Assembly (NCBI RefSeq): GCF_000485595.1 | Contig: NW_014577092.1 | Location: forward strand, 318,143-352,659 | Direction of reading: 5' to 3' | Source: Priapulus caudatus | Lineage: Eukaryota > Priapulida > Priapulimorpha > Priapulimorphida > Priapulidae | Length of the DNA: 34,517 nucleotides | Shown here: positions 20,772 through 31,239 of the stretch, piece by piece | How positions within the stretch are numbered: position 1 is the first letter of the stretch | Layout: each line of letters begins with the position of its first letter | Program-made: the position numbers and the translations under genes | Notes under the pieces: model-generated | Databases searched by the model: none | Told to the model about the DNA's origin: nothing | The model's input: only the letters and a program-made list of their open reading frames with translations

Positions 20772-23500
20772 GAGAATAGTGGCGCGATATCGCAAGAGGT
20801 GTTTGACAGACTACGCAACGGCAGGACTCAAAGCTAAAAGCATCTAAGTGTGCGTTCTCAGAGTAAAGTCAAGTTACTTGGCACGGTCGTCTCACCCGTT
20901 GAATAGCACGGATCCAGACAAGGTTCAAGGTCATTAAACAACAAATCGGCCGACAACAAGTCCAACAGGAGAGTACGCTCATTCTTAGGATGGCAAGTTA
21001 CTACAGGGCTCATATCAAATCTTATCGCTAGCAGATGCGCGAAGCCATTAACGACGCACTCACAGCACAAGTACGCGCAAAGTTTGCTTGGATGGCCGAT
21101 GCGGAACACGGCATTCTGCCTATTAAAACAGAAAGCTTACTGAACGCCCCCGATATTGGCTTATCGCAGATACAGGATAAAGAGTACCGTTTGTTTACGA
21201 GACGCTTCCTCTACGGCCAAGTCGGTGCAGTACTCGCTGCAGCACAGATGAGTGAAGGACAGGAAGTTTTGTGATCCAGTACGTTAGTCATGCAGTTGAA
21301 TAAGGACAGATCGTTGGCCAAGTTATAGAGAGGGAAGGGCGTTCGCCAATTATTTTTGCATTGTGCCAAATTGCGGCCCTACCTCGCTGGAGCGCAAGTT
21401 CGTTATTGTCAGTGACCATAAACTCTGAAGTATTTACTCTCACTGTCCAAATCTAAAAAATGCAAAACTGCTTCGATGGTCTAACGTTATAGCGAGCATC
21501 AACGCAACTGTTGAGTTTAGAAGTGGAGTTGCCAACAGGAATGCAGATGCGCTGTCGCGCATCAAACTGACGCATGTCAGTCGAACAAGAAATACAACAG
21601 GTAGACTACCCAGGAAGCGACAGAGACTAAGCCCGGAACCTGTCGAGGAGGCAGAAAGTCTCATGGAGGGCAGAACACAGGAAAGCGGCGGCAGCGATGC
21701 AGCAGGAAAACCGTAGCCTGCGCAGCACGGAGAAGCAGCGGTGCACAGGAGAATTCTCACTACAAATCACCAGCTAATTGTGGACTTACAGGGAATGCAA
21801 GGAGAACAGAGAGTTGACCCGCCAGCTACACAGTATTTTCAGCACTCGTAACATCGGCGACGACTGCTATAAAAGATTAGCAGATTCTGTCTGACGTGCA
21901 TGATAGATGAAGCTGGCAATGCACATCATGTCATGCCGCCTACGCGAGATCAGCGGCGTGTATGCAGCTAGTTATTCCGCGGGTATTTTCGTAGCGCGAA
22001 ATAGTCTACGGCACCACGCACGATGATCTCTACCATGGTCACGCTTGGATTTGACAAGACGTATAACAAGATTAAATCTCGATACTTCTGGCCAGGCATG
22101 TACGCGGATGTACTTAACGCATATCGGTGCTTGCATAGCATGTAAGCTCAAGAGCTAGCTAGCAATATACGTTGCACGCGATGGGTATAAAGCACCTCTG
22201 CCAAGGGGACCCTAATGGACGTTGTTGCAGTTGACACGTGTCAGTTTTTCCATTGACGTGAACGTGGCAATGAAGGTACCTCATTCACTTTCATTCTGTC
22301 TCTTACAACGTCTTGGGCCCGGAAGCCGTTTTCCTGTTAAAAACAAGACAGCGGAAGGTAAGTCGGCTCACAGCTCTTTAGCCACAGAAAATCTTTGCCG
22401 CGCCATGCGCACTCACGTATGCTTACTGTCCGACAATGGACCTGAGTACGATAGTAAACTAACTTGCGGGTCTAAACGAAACACTTAGGTATTCCTGGTG
22501 TAACGATCGCACCGTACACCTTCCGAGCAATGCGTGGGGGCGAATGAAGCGTTGCACAGGGTACTTAATTCTATGCTAGCCACCAGCAATTAAGCAAATT
22601 CGGCAGACAGATATTAGGACGCGTAAAGATTCCCCGCTGCTGGCGCATATCGTATTGAGTATTCAGCGGATAGAGCAGTATACTGCCATTCTAATGCTTC
22701 ATGTAGCGGCGCAGAGAACCGGGCAACGCCATAAGCCCTTGACAGCCTCTTACGCCAAGGGCGGAAGCAAATACGATGAGAGTCCGATCGCACAGACGAC
22801 GGAACGTCTCCATCAGGCATATGCGCATGTGAGAGCAGGACACGTCTTGGCAGCGCCTTACGCAATAAGGTTTTACTAAGCGAAAGCGCGGCTAAGCAGC
22901 TTACTTTCGAGGTCGGTGACTCCCGTTTATTATCACGAATCGCCGTGTTAAAGGCCAGGAGCACGGTAAAGAAGATTTGGCCTCACCCTTGGATCCGTGT
23001 TATCAACACAAGTCATTCAGGTGGTTAAGCTCTAAGAATTATCTCCTGCCAGCAATGAGATAACCAAAAGGGAGGTAATTGCGCATGTCGAGAATATGCG
23101 CAGCGCTCATCCCACAGAGTCCGATGGATTGCCTAAAACGCCGTCGCAAGAGGTCGGGTGGCACACGTCCCCAGCCACAAAGGGCGGCGACATAGCATAA
23201 TCCACCGTTATACCAGTAGTAAGTGACGACGAGTTCGATACGGAAGACGAACTCCCCCGTTAAGTCATTTTCTCCTCAACACCCCAGCCACTCGCGATGC
23301 AGAGCTGCAGAGCAACCGCAATTGCCGATGTCGCGTGCAGAGAAGTACTACCGGCGGCGGGGATTCGCGCCTGTTCGTGCCATTCTAGCGGCAGGAGGGC
23401 GCGGAAGCTGCTCACCAGAATGCCGGAAGGTCTGACGCAGAGCGTGACAGTGATATACCTGTCAGATGCAGAGTCCTCAGGGCAGAGAGTATTAATGTGA
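20772..23500 (+). pseudogene. Decayed pol of a second gypsy-type element
   Basis: Plus-strand fragments in all three frames follow normal pol order. RT thumb: SQEVFDRLRN, KVKLLGTVVSPVE and MASYYRAHIKSY near 20790-21030. RNase H: DKEYRLFT, VGAVLAAA, FVIVSDHKL, RNADALSRIK, up to about 21570. Integrase: SRYFWPGMYADVLNAYRCL near 22080, SDNGPEYDSK near 22430, and a GGANEALHRVLN stretch near 22530. A C-terminal HVENMR-AHP motif lies near 23090. Many stops and frameshifts, about one per 50-100 bases, make it inactive. Residues differ from the minus-strand pol, so this is another lineage. No LTR of its own was found. Confidence 0.75.
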
Positions 23501-25391
23501 TGACGCTATTTTCTCTGATGCAGCGAGTGCGAGTTATCTAACTGATCGGAAGTAGACGATACGTTTAACTGATGATATTGATGCGCAGTAGCAGTTTTGC
23601 GATCCAGACGACGGAAAGCTGAGTTGGCACATGGCCGGCCACGGATTCTGCGCCGACGAGAAGCTAAACGTGGTTAAGCGCAATGAGTATGATAGTGAGG
23701 CGGACGCGCCTCAAGGAACATGGCCCTGCCATTGATACGGGTTTCAACAGTGCACAACCCATTGTGCCGGTAGCCATAAGTGCGGGAAGCCACAGTAGCC
23801 AATGGTAACGAAAGAAATGTGGGAAGAGACTCTTGTTGATCGCGGGTCAAGAGTTAATTGGGCTAACGTGTGGTTAAAACATGAGAATCTCTCCGTAATT
23901 TCTCTTTCAGATCAGCACTGTGCGTGGGCACGGTGCTAAGGAGAATGCGACAGCCCACAGGGGGCTGTATTTGTAGCCGAAGGGAGTCTGGCCGTAACTC
24001 AGTCGACGTGGGCTTTAGCGTTTAGCGTTGATCTCCAGCGCGATTACGGAGTAGCATGGAAATGGTATAAAGATAGCAAGATTCGCTAACATGCTTAAGG
24101 ACAGGTTCGCACTCGTGAATATAATCAACGCGATCCCAGCTTTGAAACGTTTTTCGGAGCACGGTGGAAGAGTTTGTAGCAGCTCATGCATTTAACGTTT
24201 TCGCATTAAGTATAAACGTTTAGTTAAAGGGTAAAGGGCATTACAAGGCATGTTTTACAAGGCAACGCCCTAAGCGTTGCCCTTTTTGCCATTTATGGGT
24301 AAGCTTCAGAAGTTTTCTCTATGGAACTGCACGATGAAGAAGACATTGCGCGATGGATGCTCCCGCTTTTCTTCAGTTTCGCTTATCAGCAGGATGCCTT
24401 TCAGCAGGTTGGAAGACAGCTAACAGTATGTTAATCTTACCCACACGCAGGTGCGGCTTAACAGAGCCGACTATTAATGATCTTATTGGCGTACAGATGA
24501 ACTGCGAAAATTTTTAATTAAAGTTAGTCGATCGCTGACCGCGATTCGCGAGTCCTACCGATGGATAAGTTTTGCGCGCTAACTAGGCAACAGCTTCAGT
24601 GCTGGCGACCTGATGCTTTATGATGGCGCTTAGTTGATATTACGATGTGGTTGCAGATTTGGAAGCAGGCCGTTAAGCGATCTCCATGTTGGGGGCGTGA
24701 CGGACGGAAAACTAGCGAATATCTGCTTATGCTCGCAGTACAGGTTAGCACACCTGATTGTTGGCGTGCCGTAAAGATACTCTGTCCGATTACGGTGGCT
24801 TTGCCACGAGCTATTGAGGAGGATATTCTCTATTATTATGATTGCTTCCCGAGACAGTGGTAAGTGCCTACTGCCAGCTGTCTTTTCATGTCAACTGAAG
24901 ACGTTTCTGGCATTGAAAGACATGTTGGCGACAGATTTTTCGATGTATATCGCAGATCATACTACACCCGTTTTCATTCCAAATATCTACAGCTTATGTC
25001 TATTATGACATCAGTCACGTTACGTGGCATTTGCGCAAAACAGAGGCGCGTTATTTTTTCGCCTCAACCGACCGCATCAAGCAATGCAATTCGATAACAA
25101 TCACGATATTTTGTCAAGTCCGCGTCCGAAATATATTATGTCGCTAATGCTTTGACTGTGTGTTGCTTCTTTCTTAATCAACGAGGAGCAGATTCTGGCG
25201 GCGTTTGCCGCCGACGCGTTTAAATTGCGCGGCAGAGCAGGCACCATGTGGCGTATGCTCACCAACGGTAACTGGTTTTGATTTCTCCAGTCAAACCCTT
25301 TACACATTAACGCGTTTTCATGTCACTCGCAGTGATGACTCGACTCAACGCCAACCAATTACAGACACGCGAATTTTGTTTCAGCAGGTGT
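23501..25391. other. Unassigned, GC-balanced, coding-like but broken region
   Basis: No family recognised. Short open stretches with protein-like composition occur in shifting plus-strand frames, for example LINEEQILAAFAADAFKLRG near 25170-25230 and a DFSSQTLYTLTRFHVTRS stretch near 25280-25335. At 24261-24281 a perfect 8-bp stem, GGCAACGC / GCGTTGCC, with a 5-nt loop is followed by CTTTTT, the shape of a bacterial intrinsic terminator. It may be the tail of the decayed element, another mobile element, or foreign DNA. Confidence 0.35.
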
Positions 25392-25568
25392 TGTAATGTT
25401 ATTCTGCTAATTAGCTAACACTCTGTTAGACGGTCACTATACGTGCCGGAGATGGCGTGCGTGAGGCAGGGGGGCGTGGCAAGGAATGGAAATGGAGATT
25501 AGAATAAAGGTTAATTCTGGAAATATATAACGTGTTTGTCCTCACTGAGTTATAGGCATAACTTTACA
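25392..25568 (+). repeat. 5' LTR of gypsy-type element
   Basis: Starts TGTAATG, ends CTTTACA, and has AATAAA at 25503-25508. It is the same LTR family as 17730-17912 but in opposite orientation. No 5-bp target duplication matches between the two LTR flanks (GGTGT here; CAGGG beyond the 3' LTR). Confidence 0.85.
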
Positions 25569-25583
25569 TGGTGTCAGAAGTGG
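25569..25583 (+). other. Primer binding site
   Basis: TGGTGTCAGAAGTGG starts directly after the LTR. It begins TGG, complementary to a tRNA CCA end, as expected of the tRNA primer site of an LTR retrotransposon. The exact tRNA is not assigned. Confidence 0.8.
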
Positions 25584-25615
25584 ATACGACTCCATCAATC
25601 AACCACGCAAACGAT

Positions 25616-26982
25616 ATGGCAGCTTTAGACGTGCCAATTCCGCGTATGGAGTGGGACTCAGGCGATACCGCCGAGAACTGGAAGAGATTTCGGCAGCACG
25701 CGCGAGTTGATGTTTTCGGGACCACTGAAGGCCAAAGACGAAGAAGAGAAGGTGAGCTACCTGCTGATTTGGGTAGGAGAAAAAGGACGCGATGTGTACA
25801 ATACATGGTCAGACATATCGGCAGAGAACAAGAAGAAGCTAACAACGTATTATGACAAGTTTGGAAAGTATGTAGAACCGAAATCGAACACGGTGTTCGC
25901 GCGATACCGCTTCTATAGGGCGGTCCAAGGTCAAGAGACTTTCAACAATTTGTGACGGACTTAAAACTCCTTGCAAGGGAGTGCGCTTTGACAACAAAGG
26001 GAGAATATGATTCGGGACCGGATCGTGTTTGGGACAAACTCAGATAGAATACGTGAGAAACTCATCAACGAGGGATCCGACCTGACATTGACAAGGTCTA
26101 TAGACATAGCACGAACACACGAGTTATCACAAGTACAGCTAAAATCAATGAAAATGGAGGAAGCGCATGTACACGCTACGCAGAGGTATTCATCACACCA
26201 GCACGTGGGAGGCACACAGATACGCACCAAACCAAGGGCGAGGGGTGCATACGGATATACACCAACACGTGGAGGCACACGTGGATACGACCCAAGGGGT
26301 AAGAATGCACATGGAGGCAAACAGCTTTGTGATAGGTGTGGTACGCATCACAGCTACACCGACATGTGCCCAGCGCAAGGCCGAGAATGCTTCGCATGTA
26401 ATGGTAGAAACCATTTCGCAAGGATGTGTAGATCACATAAGGATGTTCACAATGTTGACATTTGCGCTGGGGATCAGGATTACCTGGACAGACATGACCC
26501 AGAATTCTATGTCGACAACAATGTGTTCATAGGGACTGTCGGAGGACAGTCGGCTACAGGCACCAATGAAGCATACGCTGATATAGGCGTGGGTAATGAA
26601 ACGATAACATTTAAACTCGACACAGGAGCTCAAGCCAACGTGATTCCGGAAAACGTATTCCGCTCCCGCTCGAAACTGCAACCAGCGAAACAGAAGCTGT
26701 ACGGTTACGGCGGTCAACCACTAGCAGTGAAGGGTACGTGCACCTTACCATGTCAGTACAAAGACAGACGGAACAACATGGACTTTTTCGTCGTCTCGAC
26801 AAAGTCTGTGCCAATCCTTGGGTACAAATCATGCATTGATCTGGGTCTGATAAAGGTCGTACTTTCAGTGGACCAACCCATGGCGGAACCAGATATATTT
26901 ACGGAGTTCAGTGACACATTCAAGGGCATCGGACAGTTTCCTGGGAACATACGTTCAAACTTGACCCTGAGGTTGCACCGCG
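25616..26982 (+). pseudogene. gypsy gag and protease (frameshifted, truncated)
   Basis: gag probably starts at ATG 25616 (MAALDVPIPRMEWDSG). An earlier in-frame ATG at 25568 overlaps the LTR end. The frame changes near 25706 and again near 25955, after which it stays open. The nucleocapsid part has a variant first zinc finger (CDRC...) and a classic second one, CX2CX4HX4C (CFACNGRNHFARMC, near 26390-26430). The aspartic protease motif LDTGAQANVIP is near 26617. After FKGIGQFPG a further one-base shift occurs near 26945, and homology stops at about 26982. Gag packages element RNA and the protease matures the polyprotein. The copy is inactive as read. Confidence 0.8.
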
Positions 26983-27239
26983 TAATTAAATCCATTGCGG
27001 ATTTTAGTCACAGTCGGAATGATAGCAAACATGGCGGCGAATTCATAAATGTTGTTGCATTCGTCTCAAAAAGTCGCTGTAACCCCGTAAGTACCCAGTG
27101 CATCGTAGCGCACTGATGGTTACAAGAAGGTGGACGTATACTGATTCATTTGGTATATCACATGTGTGGTGTTCTTTGACGATACTTGGAATATAAGGCA
27201 ACTACGTGTTTAGCTGCAGCCAAGGTTTGAAACGGTATT
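26983..27239. other. No recognised gene
   Basis: Unique sequence beginning where the retroelement homology stops. Confidence 0.4.
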
Positions 27240-27261
27240 GTAACCCTAGCAATACCGTTTC
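27229..27261. repeat. Short hairpin
   Basis: GAAACGGTATTG (27229-27240) and CAATACCGTTTC (27250-27261) are perfect inverted copies with a 9-nt loop, TAACCCTAG. It lies near the 3' end of the SINE described next. Confidence 0.6.
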
Positions 27262-27585
27262 TTGGAGCTAGCCATGGGGTGTGACCTAGCTTGGGTAAAG
27301 CCAGGTAGTTAGCGTTTTAGCTGAATGGCACTGAGGGTGGTCACAGCCAGAATTTGTTTGCGCCCTCAGTGGTTTTTTTACGTCCCCATTGGCCTTAGTA
27401 TTACTGGAGACGCGACCGCCATTTTACGTGGTCATCCGAGCCACGGGAGATTCACAATCTCCAATGTTGAGAGCCAGGTTTTTACACCTTGAGAAAATTC
27501 ACTGCCCCGGCCGGGGTTTGAACTCACAGCCTTCAGTGGACAGTATACGTGGCCTAACCACTGGGCCACGAAGACGCTCAAGTCC
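27262..27585 (-). repeat. tRNA-derived SINE
   Basis: The minus strand begins GCGTCTTCGTGGCCCAGTGG with a TGGCCCAGTGGTTAG box A, followed by GAGTTCAAACCCC as box B (27525-27513) at tRNA-like spacing. A long non-tRNA body with conserved-looking blocks (CGTGGCTCGG, CCCTCAGTGCCATTCAGC) follows leftward. The 3' limit is uncertain. Confidence 0.65.
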
Positions 27586-27647
27586 TACTACTACTATTAG
27601 TTATGGTGTAGCACTGTCGCCGACACTGACACTGTCACTGACTGTGT

Positions 27648-27886
27648 TAAGCGGGGCTTATGTCGGGCTTGCGAGCCTACTCGACTGGAAGCAACTGGAT
27701 TTCGAGCAACTGGAAGCGATCGGCAGCGACGATATCGACATAAGCGCGCTTGCGAGCCGACTCGACTGAAAGCAACTGGAAAATCGTCAGTTGCATTCAT
27801 TTGCCCACTGTTCTATTCCGAGCAACTAGTGGCGGCCAGTTGCAGGCAGTCGCATTCAATCGCAACCCGACATAAGCCCGGCTTTA
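27648..27886. mobile_element. Inverted-repeat element with internal direct repeats
   Basis: The left end TAAGCGGGGCTTATGTCGGG and the right end, in reverse complement TAAAGCCGGGCTTATGTCGGG less one base, are inverted copies. Inside, a block containing GCTTGCGAGCC(T/G)ACTCGACTG is directly repeated (about 27668 and 27750). An (ACTG)n patch precedes it (27611-27646). No coding region. Confidence 0.55.
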
Positions 27887-28247
27887 GTGGTCCACTCTGA
27901 CTCTTGAGTTCAAATCCCAGCCGCCAGATAAAATATAAAATATATATAAAATTTCTCATTATTGTGATAGTGATCTATAAGTTTTCACTGGTTTGTAAAT
28001 TCTATACAACCTGACAGGACTATATCATAATCCAATTAATGTTGGAATTGTATCCGAATGTTTATAATCACTGTATATTATCAGTATGAAAACAGTGCTA
28101 CAACATTGCAAGTGTAACTTTAAGTTTAATTGTACATTTGCCAATTATAAGAGAATATGGCATTGGCTGTAATATAAACTATTGAGTGAATATTAATTAA
28201 TAAAGCTCTGGAAGAAAAATTGGAACATTGTATATTTTTTATTTCAG
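27887..28247. other. Region that may hide the first CLP1 exon
   Basis: AT-rich sequence. GAGTTCAAATCCC at about 27906 is box B-like (SINE remnant). The first CLP1 exon, expected to encode only about 8-14 residues and end in phase 0, could lie here, but no ATG plus donor stands out enough to call. Confidence 0.35.
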
Positions 28248-30875
28248 GGGAAAAGGGTTGAATTCAAGCTTGATAAAGTGTGTGAACTGCGTTTTGAAGT
28301 AGAGAACAATGAAGAAGTTGAACTTGAGGTTTGCATATAGACCCAATTAGTGCCTAATTTAACCCATTAAGATGATTACAAAATTGAATTCAGTAATATT
28401 GCGTGGATGTGTGTGTATGTGTGTATAGTAGTTTAACACCTATCAACAATCTTCCTTCTTCAATCTTCAATTCTTCTTCAATCTTCAATCTTCCTTCCTT
28501 TCTCAAACAAATTTCCTTCTTCCCTTCCTTCTTCCCTTCATGCTCTCTTTCCTTCTCCTCCTCCTCTCTCTCTCTCTCTATCTCTGCTTGTCTTTCTCTT
28601 GTTCAATCTATATATCACATTAACTCACTATTTCTCTCTTTCTTGCACCCTCTCTATCTATCTTTATATATATTGATTCATTTATAAATATCCATGTGCA
28701 TGCACGAGATGTCTATATATGATTATATAGCATTAATTGTATTCAATATTTTGTTGCAGCTCAAATCTGGCATGGCAGAAATTTTCGGCACAGAACTTAT
28801 ACAAAACAAAAAATACGTTTTTTACTCTGGAGGAAAAATAGCTGTTTTTACGTGGCACGGATGTGTGCTGGAAATATCCTTTTCTAGTTGTTTTCGTGAA
28901 GACATTAACACTGCAATTTCCAACACACAATTATGATTAATGATAACATTGCAGAATTAAAAAAAATAATTAGCTAAATGTGTGTCCTGAAGTGTGCAGA
29001 CAATAGTATTTCAACAAAGTACGCTTTTGGTATTTCCTTGTTTTCCTTAGCCTTTGTCTACTTGAGCGGTAAGACAGAGGTAGCTTACATAGCCAAAGAA
29101 ACTCCCATGGTGATGTACATTAACACACATGCAGCGCTCGAACAGATGAGAGTGAAAGCCGAGACAGATAACACAAGTGGCCCCACTGTAAGTATGACAA
29201 TCGCAAAATGCTAACGATATTTTCCCTAGCATCTGAAAATTGGCTGCAAATTCTGAAAGTGACAGCAGTGAAAACGTTGAAGAAACACCAGCATTTAAAC
29301 AAAAAGAAACATTGGTGAAAAGCTAGGGCACACTTGTTTATCGTACCCGGGCATTGTAGTAGTTAATGTGAGACTGTCACATTCACAGGTCATGGTGGTC
29401 GGACCAGGAGATGTCGGCAAGTCGACGGTGTGCAAGCTGTTGGTCAACTATGCTGTCAGACTTGGTCGGCGGCCAACATTCGTAGATTTGGACGTGGGCC
29501 AGGGACAGATATCCATACCAGGCACGATTGGTAAGGTAGATGCACCCCTGGAATAGCAGGTGCAGATTTGTACTTAGCTTCCACATTTACACACTGACAT
29601 GTAGAGTGGCCATCAAATTATTGGCGTAATCAATCGTTGACGAATGCAACCGACGAATCGCGATGTTTGGAACGGTTGCCGACACGACGGTGATCGTGTT
29701 CTCGCCTCGCACATTCGCAGGCTCGCTGTCCGTAGAACGACCGGCGGATGTGGAGGAGGGCAATTTCTCGCTGCAGGCGCCGCTCATCTACCACTTCGGT
29801 CACATCTCTCCCAGCGTCAACATCAACCTGTACAACTGCCTCGTCTCGCAGCTAGCCGACATCGTGCAGATGCGCGGCGAGACGAACCGGAAGGGTGAGC
29901 AGCAGTGGCTACCTGGGAGAAATCCCGGCTGGGACGTGACAGGAATCTAATTTGTGTTTGTTTCTGACGCATGGCGAGTACATCTGTTCGCTCGACGTTA
30001 TTTCATTAAATAGTGCTGCAAGCGTTCGGTCATTTATATAGACTTTCCTTGGAGAGGGACATGGGAGCATTGTAAATTTTAATGTAGCTGATGTTCATGA
30101 TAATGCTTCGTGAACAAGATGTCTAGAGCAAATAATAATAAGGTTTTTGTGTTCTTACTTGCAGTTTATGTGATCGTCAGCAATCAGTTGCTCCATTTCG
30201 AGCGAGACACGTCCGCGACATTTAATATGTTTTACTACAGTCGTTTTCATGAAAAGGTTATTTTGTAGCGTGACACACTCTCGCGGAATGCATGTATGAG
30301 TGTGTAGCGGTGACTTACTGTCGTTATTTCCTGTGCCCGTACGTTTTCAGCTGCCATCAGTGGAGTTGTGATCAACACCTGTGGGTGGGTGAAAGGTCTC
30401 GGTTACAAAGCCGTCATTCATGCTGCTCAGGCATTTGAAGGTAATATATAGTTCTACATTATGAACTGTAAACAGTTGCATTTATATACTTCGGTATACT
30501 ATACATATTTATGGTATTATCCATGTGTTGCAAGCATTCAGTCGTTTATACAGACTATTCTTTGAGAGGAATCTGGGAGGGTTGTCAATTTTAATGTAGC
30601 TCATGTTTGTGATAATGCTTCGTGAACAAGATGTCTAGAGCAAATAATAATACGATTTTTGTGCATACGTGCACGTGTTCTTACCTGCAGTGGATGTGAT
30701 CATAGTCTTGGACCAAGAGAGACTTCACAATGATTTGAAAAGAGATCTGCCTAAGTTTGTGAAGATAGTGTTGCAACCAAAGTCTGGAGGAGTGAGTGTC
30801 TTGTAATGGTGAAAGCAAGGGCATTGTGAATCCCAACAATTGATCTGTGTGTGTGTGTGTGTGTGCGTGTGTGCA

Positions 30876-30911
<36 letters not shown>

Positions 30912-31207
30912 TGTATGTGGCTGAAGGGGTCGTTGTCGTATCAGGTACTACATATATGTAGCCGAGGTACATATATCAGGAGTTAATAAAGACAAATTGT
31001 CTTTATTAACTCCTGCATATATGTATACACAAAGTGTACCAGACTTGTACTACAGAAGTGTACCCTAACCCTAACCCTAAACCTAACCCTAGCCCTAAAC
31101 ACAGGGTACATATATGCTGAGAAGATACAGGTCTGGTATACATATACGTACCTCGGGTACATATACTTAGTACCTGATACGACAACGACCCTTTCAGCGT
31201 GTGCGTG

Positions 31208-31239
<32 letters not shown>

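Larger units (their letters stand above)
25392..26982 (+). mobile_element. 5' half of the same gypsy-type element
   Basis: 5' LTR, primer site, gag and protease in normal order, ending abruptly near 26982, just before the RT domain. The break falls within a few codons of where the minus-strand 3' half begins (20746). Confidence 0.85.

Noticed and set aside
24261-24287. Bacterial intrinsic terminator as proof of horizontal transfer
   Set aside because: One stem with a T-run can occur by chance, no intact bacterial gene is adjacent, and the region is flanked by retroelement sequence.
29060-29065. AG acceptor TTGAG|CGG for the CLP1 intron
   Set aside because: With the ATATCC donor it gives an immediate in-frame TAA; with the GT at 28888-28889 it loses frame.
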